Positions 18,343-26,646 of a stretch of DNA of 64,000 nucleotides are shown piece after piece. The notes beneath the pieces are model-generated. The model saw only the letters and a list, made by a program, of their open reading frames with translations. It did not search any database and was not told the DNA's origin. Origin of the DNA: Iodobacter arcticus (GTDB lineage: Bacteria > Pseudomonadota > Gammaproteobacteria > Burkholderiales > Chitinibacteraceae); NCBI RefSeq assembly GCF_042664895.1, contig NZ_JBHTBQ010000009.1, positions 62,001-126,000 of the forward strand, given 5' to 3'. Position numbers and translations under genes: made by a program. The stretch's first letter is position 1. Each line of letters begins with the position of its first letter.

Positions 18343-18375
18343 TACCCCGATTCTTGCTTTAAGCAGGGATTGGGG
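18343..18375. other. Imperfect hairpin between the peptidase and Sel1-repeat genes
   Basis: CCCCGATTCTTGC pairs imperfectly with GCAGGGATTGGGG around a TTTAA loop. There is no T tract, so it is a weak terminator or attenuator candidate only. Confidence 0.4.
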
Positions 18376-18393
18376 CTTCGTGTGAGGCAGAAT

Positions 18394-19191
18394 ATGAAAA
18401 AACGAGTTCTGGCTGTTGTAGTTGTATTAACCGTTGCCACAGGTTTTTTAATATCACAAGCATCACCGGTTATAACTAATTTTATAACGGGTGTTCAGCC
18501 ACAGGATAAAGCTTTACCACATTCTTTGGCGGGGGCAGATTCTTCTGAAAAAAATCAAAGCATCAATCAGTCGGCCATGTTGCAGGCATCGCCTTTTGCT
18601 AAAAACAAAAATATTGATTTAAGCAGCGATGAGCTCAAAACACTCCCTCATTTAAATACCGTAATGAATGTGCCAGATAAAGAAGTAATTAGCCCTGAAG
18701 AAGCGGCCCGCCGTAAAAAAATGGAAGCTTTGGGTTATATGGTGCCAGCGGATTATTTAACACGTGATTTGCAAAGCTTAAAGAAAATGGCTAAGTCAGG
18801 GGACGCTTATGCGATGGTGCATTTGGGTGAAAAGTATTATTTTGAATTAAATAAAAACCCGGAAAACCCTGATTATAATCCTCAAACAGATTACGCCAAT
18901 CAAGCTAAATCTACTTTCAAAGATGCTTTAGTGGCAGGCAATATTCGCTCCGCGGGGATTATTTCTGAACTTTATTTGCAGGAAAACACTCTGGTCGATG
19001 CTTATGCTTGGCATCTGATCTCTGATCGTTTAGGGGATAGCATCAGTGCCGATTGGTTTCGTTCAACTAAAGTCTATACCGAGGCTAGCGAGCAGCTAAA
19101 GCAGGCAGCTAAAGCTAAATTACCCGTTTTGATCGCTGAATTAGATGGCCGCAGTAAAGCGGCGAATCGTACGCCCATATTTAAGTCTTGA
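18394..19191 (+). CDS. Membrane-anchored or secreted protein with Sel1-like repeat
   Basis: 265 residues from the ATG at 18394, which starts an uncleaved or cleavable N-terminal hydrophobic segment (MKKRVLAVVVVLTVATGFLI). The C-terminal half has a Sel1-like helical repeat (DAYAMVHLGEKYYFE, then further helices including LVDAYAWHLISDRLG). Sel1 repeats usually mediate protein-protein contacts. The region at about 25-100 is low-complexity and polar. The upstream peptidase gene on the same strand is 63 bases away; a functional link is only inferred. Confidence 0.7.
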   Translation: MKKRVLAVVVVLTVATGFLISQASPVITNFITGVQPQDKALPHSLAGADSSEKNQSINQSAMLQASPFAKNKNIDLSSDELKTLPHLNTVMNVPDKEVISPEEAARRKKMEALGYMVPADYLTRDLQSLKKMAKSGDAYAMVHLGEKYYFELNKNPENPDYNPQTDYANQAKSTFKDALVAGNIRSAGIISELYLQENTLVDAYAWHLISDRLGDSISADWFRSTKVYTEASEQLKQAAKAKLPVLIAELDGRSKAANRTPIFKS

Positions 19192-19295
19192 TTGGGGGTG
19201 GTGAAGCTCGCGCATTTATTTAACAATACCCGTGGGTTTCACCCTATTCTCGTCAGCGTAAGCTTAAAACCTGCCCTAAGCGATATCCGTCTTGC

Positions 19296-20252
19296 TTATC
19301 TAGCATAGAGCTTTAGAAATGGATCTGTTTTTGACCTGACTTCTGGATTATTCATATTTTTATGCGTAATCAAAAGGGCAGGAGTTTCTAACAAGGCAGG
19401 GATCTGCTTATTTTCAAGTAATTCAAATAGTGTGTGCATGGCTTTTTTCCCCATTAAATAAGGGTCTTGAATCACAACGCCATTCAGGCTGCCATCTTTG
19501 ATGGCCTCATTAATTTTGTGATTAAAATCAAAACCGTAATGCCTTATTTTTCCAGAAAGATTTTTTGCTTTAAGTGCGCGTACCGCCCCTTCGGTGCTTG
19601 ATTCATTGGGGGTGAAAATAAGCTCTATATCGGGTATTCGGGCCAGAATAGTATGCAAACTCGATTCGGCGTTCTGCACCGTAATACCAGTGTATTGATT
19701 GTCAATAATTTCAGCCTGGGGCAGCAGCTTACGTATGTGTTCTAAAAACCCCTGCTCACGCTGTGATGTTGAGCTATGCTGGGGCGAGTAGCGAAGAAGC
19801 AGTATTTTTTTTACCTGCGGAAAATCTTTTGCTGCTTGAGCTGCAGCAAGCGCACCTGCTTCCTTATTATTTGTTCCTACATAAGGCAGCTTATTTTGCG
19901 CTGTGAGTGGGGAATCCACGACCACAACCTTGATTCCTTTTCTGATGGCCTCCTGAATCGTTTTATCGAGCTTCTCCGGAGAATTAGGCGCTAAAATAAT
20001 TCCGGAATATTTTTGCTGGATATAAAAATCGATAATACGAGCCTGCGCATCAACGCCATCCTCAAGACTTGGCCCTCGCCAAACCATCTCAATATTTAAA
20101 TTCTTTGCTGTATCCTCAGCCCCACGTGCTATTTCTTTCCAGAAAATATGGGTCGCACCTTTAGGGATAAAAATCACCTTAAAAGGAGCTGCCATCACAT
20201 TGCATGCAGATTGCAGAAAAACCATGCACAACAGAAAATGTATTAACCGCAT
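19296..20252 (-). CDS. Periplasmic sugar-type binding protein, orphan
   Basis: 318 residues with a signal peptide (MRLIHFLLCMVFLQSACNVMAA). The fold is the ribose/LacI-type periplasmic binding protein: VIFIPKGATHIFWKEIARGA near the mature N-terminus, GIILAPNSPEKLDKTIQEA, VVVVDSPL, and YVGTNNKEAGALAA. No permease or ATPase gene is nearby, so it may feed a sensor or a transporter encoded elsewhere, like TorT-type proteins. It is divergent from the AT-rich region that precedes the biosynthetic operon. Confidence 0.85.
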   Translation of the reverse strand: MRLIHFLLCMVFLQSACNVMAAPFKVIFIPKGATHIFWKEIARGAEDTAKNLNIEMVWRGPSLEDGVDAQARIIDFYIQQKYSGIILAPNSPEKLDKTIQEAIRKGIKVVVVDSPLTAQNKLPYVGTNNKEAGALAAAQAAKDFPQVKKILLLRYSPQHSSTSQREQGFLEHIRKLLPQAEIIDNQYTGITVQNAESSLHTILARIPDIELIFTPNESSTEGAVRALKAKNLSGKIRHYGFDFNHKINEAIKDGSLNGVVIQDPYLMGKKAMHTLFELLENKQIPALLETPALLITHKNMNNPEVRSKTDPFLKLYAR

Positions 20253-21082
20253 TTCTTACTCCGTCAGCCTATTTTAGCCCCAAAACTGCAGCCAACACAG
20301 CCGTAAATCAAACGTCAACAAACACTAGCAATATAGTTAATTAATCTTGTAAATAAGATTTAGTTTTCAGTTCTAGCTGATGTTCTATCCGCTAATCATC
20401 CAGACATATACTTGTGTTGCCTTGATCAAACATTGATCTCCACCTTTTTATAGCGATCTAATGTTAGCTATTCTATTTCTGTGGGTTAATTTTTTATTCA
20501 TGGATGACTTTTTTGCTCGCTATTTGAATTTGGTGATAAATTTTGTATGCACGCATTCTATGCATTTATTTTTAAATAAATTAGGCTTTTATTGGGGGAT
20601 TCCCGTATTTCCTATCCCTGTAATTTTATTAGCAATTATTGATTTTTCATGCAAAATAAAAAAATTAAACCGTTATATTTCAATGCTAATGGCGTTTTAA
20701 ACAAAAGTATTCGAAGTTATTTTCTTGACAATGATATGTCAATGGTCTAACGTCCTGTTTCTGTCGATTTGCTGTCAAAATTCTTTAGTGTTTATTATTG
20801 CTTGCATGATTTGTTTGTAATTTTGAAGAATTTTTATGTTGGTAAAAAATAATGAAAATATCAATTATATTAATACCACTCACAGTATTTTATTTAAATT
20901 TTTTCTTAAAATTTACGCCTAAATAGGTCAATCAGATAAAGTTATTTAATTTTTTATTGATAATATATAAATGGCATTTTTATGTATAAATGAAATTAAT
21001 AGTTTTTAGTTTTTAGTTTTTATTTGAAATAATAAGACAATTAAATATTTAATTTCCTAAGATAAATAATAAGGAGCTTGTA
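20253..21082. other. AT-rich noncoding region upstream of the biosynthetic operon
   Basis: 830 bases with no convincing gene. A 79-codon hydrophobic open frame at 20461-20700 has no ribosome site and is not called. At 20725-20742 TTGACA and TGTCAA form a 6-bp inverted repeat; the first half also reads as a -35 box with a weak TAACGT 17 bases downstream. Near 21001-21021 the word TTTTTAG is tandemly repeated three times. AAGGAG at 21071-21076 is the ribosome site of the first operon gene. Confidence 0.6.
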
Positions 21083-21859
21083 ATGATTCAGCAAGAGAAA
21101 GAAAGAAGTACTTATGCTTTTCAAGTTCAAAAAACACCATTTTCTTTCGATATGGAACCTTCTTTGGCAAATAAGGGTTTTGTCCTATTTTGCGCTGATA
21201 ATTATGAATCTACAGATATAGATTTATATTCAAAAGAATTTCAGGATCTTAGAGAGTCTTATTCCCGTCTTCCAATTGATCGATTTATGATGGATAAAGG
21301 AAATTATCGTCAGCGGCGTTTTGCACGTTGGAAAATAAGTAAAGAAAACATGGCATTAGAATGTTTGCCTAAGGGGGAGTTTTTTCAGTCTAAGGATGTC
21401 AATCATCTGAATGGAGGGCTTGCTCGTAGTTTCGAACCGATAGAAGAAAAAATTGCGAATTCAAAGTTAATCAGAGGGCTGATTCGTTTCCATTATGATA
21501 AATTGCAAAACGATCATGCCGAGTGTTTGGTATATGCGCATCAAATACGAATTATTGGCAATGTCTCATTAAAGGGAAATCCAACGCCAGAAGGAATTCA
21601 CCGCGACGGACATGCATATGTTGCTCAAATTATGATTGGGCGTAAAAATGTACTGCTCGCTCAAAGCCATATTTATGATGACCACCAAGAGTTAATTACA
21701 AGTTGTGAGTTAAAAAAACCGCTTGATTCTATTTTGATTGATGACCGGCGCTTACTGCACTCGGTTGATCCAATGATTTGTGAAGGAAATGGAAAATGGG
21801 CGACACGAGATATGCTGTTGCTCGATTTTAACCCAATTTGCTCATCATCTTTTTCGTAA
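21083..21859 (+). CDS. 2OG-Fe(II) dioxygenase, probable free amino-acid hydroxylase
   Basis: 258 residues resembling the PF10014 family, which includes bacterial L-isoleucine dioxygenase (IDO) and BsmA. Iron and 2-oxoglutarate ligands can be placed: HRD at 173-175 (GIHRDGHAYVAQIMIG), distal His226 (RLLHSVDP) and Arg242 (ATRDMLLLDF). Known members hydroxylate or sulfoxidise aliphatic free amino acids, so a hydroxyamino acid is a likely intermediate. The ribosome site AAGGAG is ideally spaced. First gene of a six-gene operon, followed 12 bases later by an MFS gene. Confidence 0.85.
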   Translation: MIQQEKERSTYAFQVQKTPFSFDMEPSLANKGFVLFCADNYESTDIDLYSKEFQDLRESYSRLPIDRFMMDKGNYRQRRFARWKISKENMALECLPKGEFFQSKDVNHLNGGLARSFEPIEEKIANSKLIRGLIRFHYDKLQNDHAECLVYAHQIRIIGNVSLKGNPTPEGIHRDGHAYVAQIMIGRKNVLLAQSHIYDDHQELITSCELKKPLDSILIDDRRLLHSVDPMICEGNGKWATRDMLLLDFNPICSSSFS

Positions 21860-21871
21860 TAGCCTGTTTAA

Positions 21872-23104
21872 ATGACACACTCAAATAGAAATAATTTAAA
21901 AATAAGTAACACTGTTTGGCTTTTATTGTTTGGCACAGCAACAATAAAAGCTGCAAATTTTATGAGCATTCCATTTATCGCTATTTTTCTGATAAAGAAT
22001 AGTGGATTAAATGCGGTAGAAATTGGCTTGATTGTTGCACTTTCGCCTTTTGCTTCTTTAATGGGAGGTTTTTTAGGAGGGCAATTATCTGATATTTTTG
22101 GAAGAAAGAATTTATTATTCATATCACTTTCTTTTCTACCCTTCGTGTTTTTAGGCTTTTATTTCTCAGCAGAGCTGAAGGATGCCCATACAAGAATTAT
22201 TATCTTCGCCGTGCTTAATACGCTTTGCGGGTTTTTCTCCAGCTTATTTCACCCTGTAAGTGCCGCTCTAATGGGGGATCTTAGCCCTGTGGAGCTTAGG
22301 GGGAAAATTTATCAGCTACGGTATTTCTTTACCAATATTGGCGCTGCACTTGGCCCTGCGCTTGGCGGCTGGCTAGGGATAAATGCTTCCCGTGATAATT
22401 TCCTTTATACGTGTTACTTCTATATTTTTTATTTTTTAATTTTATCATTTGTTTTTTTCCACAACAGAAATAACGCTTTAACTTTAACAACGGTCAAGAG
22501 GCAAAAGTTTAAAGAGTCATATACGGCCTTATTAGGGGATAAAAAACTACAAAGACTCATTCTAGGGGGGATTGTTTTTAATTTATGCTACAGCCAGATA
22601 GAAAGTACGGTTGCACAAATTATTGCCAATAATTTTCATGATGGTATTAGATACTTTTCATATTTATTAACCGCAAATGGAATTATTGTAATTTCATTTC
22701 AGGCTCCAATTTATTGGTTAAGCAGAAGGATGGGGTTGAATATTAGCCTGGTCGTGGGGTGTGGTGTTTTCTCTGTGGGCATGTTTTTAATGGCTTTTCA
22801 GGAAATCTCAATCATCTTTTTATTTGTTTCAATATTTTTTATAAGTATTGGCGAAGTGTTTGTTTTTCCAATTTCTACAGAGCTGATTGAACAGCTTGCT
22901 CCAGATTCGCTCCGCGGGTCTTATTTTGGAGCGGCTACGTTTAGAAATTTAGGCCTCTCGATTGGGCCTATTATGGGTGGGTATATATTAACGTATTACG
23001 GTTCTAAATCATTATTCTTTACCGTTTCTATTTTGGCTATTGTATCTGTGCTTGTTTGCCTTTCAGGAAATAAAGCTAATTTAACCGCATTGCAAAGAGA
23101 TTGA
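21872..23104 (+). CDS. MFS transporter, probable product exporter
   Basis: 410 residues, about 12 membrane segments. The MFS motif A is seen as GGQLSDIFGRKNLLF after the second helix, and motif-C-like small-residue sequence GAALGPALGGWLG in the fifth; this antiporter-type pattern suggests drug/metabolite export. It sits between the dioxygenase and a dehydrogenase with gaps of 12 and 5 bases, so it most likely exports the operon product and confers self-protection. The start has only a weak ribosome site; translational coupling is possible. Confidence 0.88.
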   Translation: MTHSNRNNLKISNTVWLLLFGTATIKAANFMSIPFIAIFLIKNSGLNAVEIGLIVALSPFASLMGGFLGGQLSDIFGRKNLLFISLSFLPFVFLGFYFSAELKDAHTRIIIFAVLNTLCGFFSSLFHPVSAALMGDLSPVELRGKIYQLRYFFTNIGAALGPALGGWLGINASRDNFLYTCYFYIFYFLILSFVFFHNRNNALTLTTVKRQKFKESYTALLGDKKLQRLILGGIVFNLCYSQIESTVAQIIANNFHDGIRYFSYLLTANGIIVISFQAPIYWLSRRMGLNISLVVGCGVFSVGMFLMAFQEISIIFLFVSIFFISIGEVFVFPISTELIEQLAPDSLRGSYFGAATFRNLGLSIGPIMGGYILTYYGSKSLFFTVSILAIVSVLVCLSGNKANLTALQRD

Positions 23105-23109
23105 TTTAA

Positions 23110-24066
23110 ATGGCGAAAGTATATATTACAGATCGAATTGTTAATCCAGATATTGAGCGTGATATTTTAGGAGATGATGTCAGTTTGGAATTTGACAAAA
23201 ATGCTGAAGTATTAATGGTGTGGAGACAGCATGTTGATAAGGATTTTATCGATCAGTTTCCCAAGCTGAAAGCGATTCAGCGCTACGGTGTGGGTTATGA
23301 CAGGCTTGATTTAAGCTATGCAAAAAGTAAAGATATTTTCGTTTCAAACAATCCAGCTTACTGCACTGAAGAAGTAGCACAAACTGCAATGGCATTTATA
23401 TTAAATTGCTCTAGAAAAATAAATTATTTAGATCATTTTGCAAAAGAAAATTTTGAAAAATGGCAGCAGGCAGTTACGCCACCAACACGAAGAGTATCTA
23501 GTTCAATACTGGGAATCATTGGGGCGGGACGCATTGGCGCTACAGTGTGCAATTATGCGCGAGCGCTGGGCTATTGCGTTGAATACTTTGATCCTTATCT
23601 GAGTGCGGAGCAAGTGGCTCGCTTAGACCAGATCGGCGCGAAGAGAATTGAGCACCTGGAAGCGTTACTCAATCAGGCAGATATTGTTAGCCTGCATGTT
23701 CCGCTTACTGCAGATACGACAGAAATGGTTAATGAAAGCTTTCTTCATTCAATGAAATTCGGGGCTTCTTTAGTTAATACTTCCCGGGGCACGACAATGG
23801 CGCATCCCGATGTTTTTTTGTCTTTTCTTGAGGCTGGCCATCTCAATCAATTGATGCTTGATGTATTGCCTGAAGAGCCGCCAACTCATTGCTCATTTAT
23901 AAATATGTGGCTTGAACCGCCTAGCTATTTAAAAGGAAGAGTTTTGATTAATCCACATAAATCATACTTTTCCAGCGAATCCGCAATCGAGATGCGGCAG
24001 ACAGCAGCAATCAATGCTAAACGGGTGATTGATGGTCTTAGCCCATGCTTCGTAGTAAACCACTAA
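23110..24066 (+). CDS. D-isomer-specific 2-hydroxyacid dehydrogenase family protein (first copy)
   Basis: 318 residues, close to the family's usual length. The NAD-binding motif GAGRIG is at 138-143 with an acidic residue after the second strand (EYFDPY). The catalytic Arg is in NTSRG (Arg226), Glu255/256 lie in VLPEEPP, and the catalytic His is His283 (NPHKS). All expected residues are present, so an active NAD-dependent 2-oxo/2-hydroxyacid oxidoreductase is likely. The sequence around the His (NPHKSYFSSES) diverges from the usual TPH motif. Five bases after the MFS gene. Confidence 0.87.
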   Translation: MAKVYITDRIVNPDIERDILGDDVSLEFDKNAEVLMVWRQHVDKDFIDQFPKLKAIQRYGVGYDRLDLSYAKSKDIFVSNNPAYCTEEVAQTAMAFILNCSRKINYLDHFAKENFEKWQQAVTPPTRRVSSSILGIIGAGRIGATVCNYARALGYCVEYFDPYLSAEQVARLDQIGAKRIEHLEALLNQADIVSLHVPLTADTTEMVNESFLHSMKFGASLVNTSRGTTMAHPDVFLSFLEAGHLNQLMLDVLPEEPPTHCSFINMWLEPPSYLKGRVLINPHKSYFSSESAIEMRQTAAINAKRVIDGLSPCFVVNH

Positions 24067-24089
24067 TCTTATAAAAAGAGAGATATCTT

Positions 24090-25322
24090 ATGCGCAAGCA
24101 AATATTAGTTATTGATTTTGTTACTCCAAAAAGAAAAAATACACTATTGACGGCAAAAAATTTAGGTTTGTCAATTGCTCTTGCTGCAAAAAGTTTACCT
24201 GAAGAAATTGCAGAATATGTTGATCGATTTATTGAAGTAGATACAGAAGATACCAATGCCTTATTAGAGGTTTTGGAGGCTGAACATAAAATTAAAAAAT
24301 TTGATGGTGTCATCTCATTTTGGGATAGGTATGTTGAGCCTTGTGCACTCATTGCTGAAAAATTAGATTTACCTGGTAATACAGTAGATACAGCGATTAA
24401 AACACGCAGTAAATTTATGACTCGTATTTCTTTAGCTGAGCAAGCTGTTCCTCAGCCGCGTTTTCGTATTGTAAAAAGCCTAGACGATTTAATTTCTGCT
24501 GCAAAATATATTGGTTTTCCATTTATATTTAAGCCTGTAGGTGCATGCTCCAGCCGTGGTATTTTTAAAGTTGAATCTGGCCATAATTTGGTGGAAATCT
24601 ATCAGCAGATGTTGGAAGTGAGCAATAATCCTGACGATAAAATGTTTAAGTTTTATGAGGGTGAGTTTTTAGCTGAAGAGTATATGCAAGGGCCAGAATT
24701 TAGCGTTGAAGGGGTGGCCAGTTTTGGTGTAATACATATTGCAGGAATTACGGAGAAGTGGACTACTGAAAATAATTTTACTGAAAAGCAGCATCTTTTT
24801 CCCGCTAGATTAGAAGAATCACAGCAGGCTGCCATTCTTGATGTTGCAACTCGTGCGCTGACTGCGATTGATTACCGACAAGGTGCTTTTCATGTTGAGT
24901 TGATGCTGACTTCTGAGGGGCCAAAAATTGTTGAAATTAATGGCCGTTTAGGAGGAGATTTTATTACGACCCATTTGTTGCCCTTGGCTCAGGGAATAGA
25001 TATCAGTGCATGTTCATTTTTAGCGGCATTAGGTGAAGAGATTGATTTAAGTAAAAAGCTTGATAATCATGCAACAGTTAAATTTTTAATTGCTGAAACT
25101 GAAGGTGTGCTGAGCGCATGGTCAGGATGTGAAGAAGCGTTGGCTGTAAAAGGGGTTCAGGAGTTATTTATTGAACGTAAAGAAGGCGCATCTGTGACTC
25201 TTCCTCCGAAAAAATATGGTGAATTTCGTTTAGCGGCTGTGATTGTTCAGGCGGAACGATCGTGTGATGCGCTTGCACAAGCAGATATGGCGATTAATTA
25301 TTTAGCGCCATCGATCGTTTAA
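24090..25322 (+). CDS. ATP-grasp carboxylate-amine ligase (first copy)
   Basis: 410 residues. ATP-grasp features: Lys148 (FIFKPVGACSSRG), a second nucleotide-contact region LAEEYMQGPEFSVEG, and magnesium ligands Glu270 (HVELM), Glu282 and Asn284 (EINGRLGGD). The C-terminal ~100 residues resemble the extra domain of L-amino-acid ligases such as BacD. These enzymes make an acyl phosphate and join it to an amine, so it probably forms an amide or dipeptide bond. It follows the first dehydrogenase by 23 bases. Confidence 0.88.
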   Translation: MRKQILVIDFVTPKRKNTLLTAKNLGLSIALAAKSLPEEIAEYVDRFIEVDTEDTNALLEVLEAEHKIKKFDGVISFWDRYVEPCALIAEKLDLPGNTVDTAIKTRSKFMTRISLAEQAVPQPRFRIVKSLDDLISAAKYIGFPFIFKPVGACSSRGIFKVESGHNLVEIYQQMLEVSNNPDDKMFKFYEGEFLAEEYMQGPEFSVEGVASFGVIHIAGITEKWTTENNFTEKQHLFPARLEESQQAAILDVATRALTAIDYRQGAFHVELMLTSEGPKIVEINGRLGGDFITTHLLPLAQGIDISACSFLAALGEEIDLSKKLDNHATVKFLIAETEGVLSAWSGCEEALAVKGVQELFIERKEGASVTLPPKKYGEFRLAAVIVQAERSCDALAQADMAINYLAPSIV

Positions 25323-25380
25323 TTTAGCCCCTTTGTTTGTCCGGGTCGGATCAATGGATTGCTCACATTAAGTTCTTACT

Positions 25381-26646
25381 ATGAAAAATGAAATTATTCC
25401 AAATAGCTTATGTCTGGTGCTTGGCGGGGCTCGTTACGGTGAGTTTGAAACATTATTCAAACAAGGTATTTCTGTTGGTTTGATTCTGGATTCCAATTCA
25501 ATCAATAGCATTCCTGTTGATCATCAATTTGTGTTAATTGAAAAATTCGATTTTAGAGAATCAAATGAAGCGTTAAGTAGCTTGATAAATACGATATCAA
25601 AAAAATGGCACATTGATGCGGTATTAAATACGCGGGAGGCGTATGTACCTCATCACAGAGTGATTGCTCAGGCGCTGGGGCTGCCCTTTATCAGTGAAGA
25701 AAGTTTACAGTGCGTGACCAACAAAACAAAAATGCATGAAGCGTTTGTTAGGCATATCGGTGAGTATTCAACTGCATTATTTGAAAAAACACGGCTCCAG
25801 AATGAACTGGAGCAAATAGTTGAGAAAATTGGTTTCCCCTTGATTTTAAAGCCAACTAACTTGGCCGCTAGTTTATTTGTTAGTCAGTGCCATCATTTTG
25901 AAGAGTTAAACGCTGCTTTTTTAAATATGCAAAGCGGCTTAAGCGCGCATTATCAAAAAATAGGCGTAAGTGATGATGCCGTGCCAGAAATTCAAATCGA
26001 GGAATTCTTAGAGGGATCTTTACATTCACAGGATCTAATTATTTCTGAGGATGGCCGTATTTACGCTACTCCAATTGTTGATGTGATAACGGGCAAAGAT
26101 TTGGGTCTCAATGACTTTCATCATTTTTATCGTGGTTGCCCCACAAAATTGACGGAAGCACAGCAAGAAGTGGCTAATCGTCTTACAAAAAAAGGAGCAC
26201 AGGCTTTAGGCTTACGTGCGTGTGTTGCTCATACAGAGTTTATTTTCACAGAGCATGGCCCCCGATTATTAGAAATTGCTGCTCGGCCGGGTGCCCATCG
26301 TAATCGTGTACTTGAAATGACTTATGATCTGCCGCTTAATGTACTGTATTACCAAAATCAAAAAGGGTGTATAGCTGATTTTACTTTAACAGCGCCGCGT
26401 CCTTTTGCAATTGTGACTCCTTTTCCTTTGCTAAAGAAGGAGTTTTTAGGCTTAAAAGATATTGATGCAATTCAAAATCTGAATAGTTATCATCATCATG
26501 AATTTAGGGTAAAAATAGGTGACATGATTGGGCCTGCCAGAGAAGGGTTTTATTCTTGTTTTGTTCTGGAGCTGCTGGCTACTTCTCATGAAGCATTATG
26601 GGATGATATTCAAGTCATAAAAAATATGGGCGATATTTATAAATGA
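25381..26646 (+). CDS. ATP-grasp ligase (second, divergent copy)
   Basis: 421 residues. Lys157 (LILKPTNLAAS) and the acidic metal residues Glu286 (HTEFIF) and Glu298 (LEIAARPGAHR) are visible. The usual Asn two residues after the last Glu is Ala300, so the metal site differs from the first ligase; some amino-acid ligases tolerate this. The proteins share a fold but little sequence, so the two probably act on different substrates. It lies 58 bases after the first ligase and overlaps the next gene by four bases. Confidence 0.82.
   Translation: MKNEIIPNSLCLVLGGARYGEFETLFKQGISVGLILDSNSINSIPVDHQFVLIEKFDFRESNEALSSLINTISKKWHIDAVLNTREAYVPHHRVIAQALGLPFISEESLQCVTNKTKMHEAFVRHIGEYSTALFEKTRLQNELEQIVEKIGFPLILKPTNLAASLFVSQCHHFEELNAAFLNMQSGLSAHYQKIGVSDDAVPEIQIEEFLEGSLHSQDLIISEDGRIYATPIVDVITGKDLGLNDFHHFYRGCPTKLTEAQQEVANRLTKKGAQALGLRACVAHTEFIFTEHGPRLLEIAARPGAHRNRVLEMTYDLPLNVLYYQNQKGCIADFTLTAPRPFAIVTPFPLLKKEFLGLKDIDAIQNLNSYHHHEFRVKIGDMIGPAREGFYSCFVLELLATSHEALWDDIQVIKNMGDIYK

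Noticed and set aside
20461..20700. 79-codon hydrophobic frame upstream of the biosynthetic operon
   Set aside because: No ribosome site before the ATG and composition expected of AT-rich noncoding DNA; kept only as a mention.
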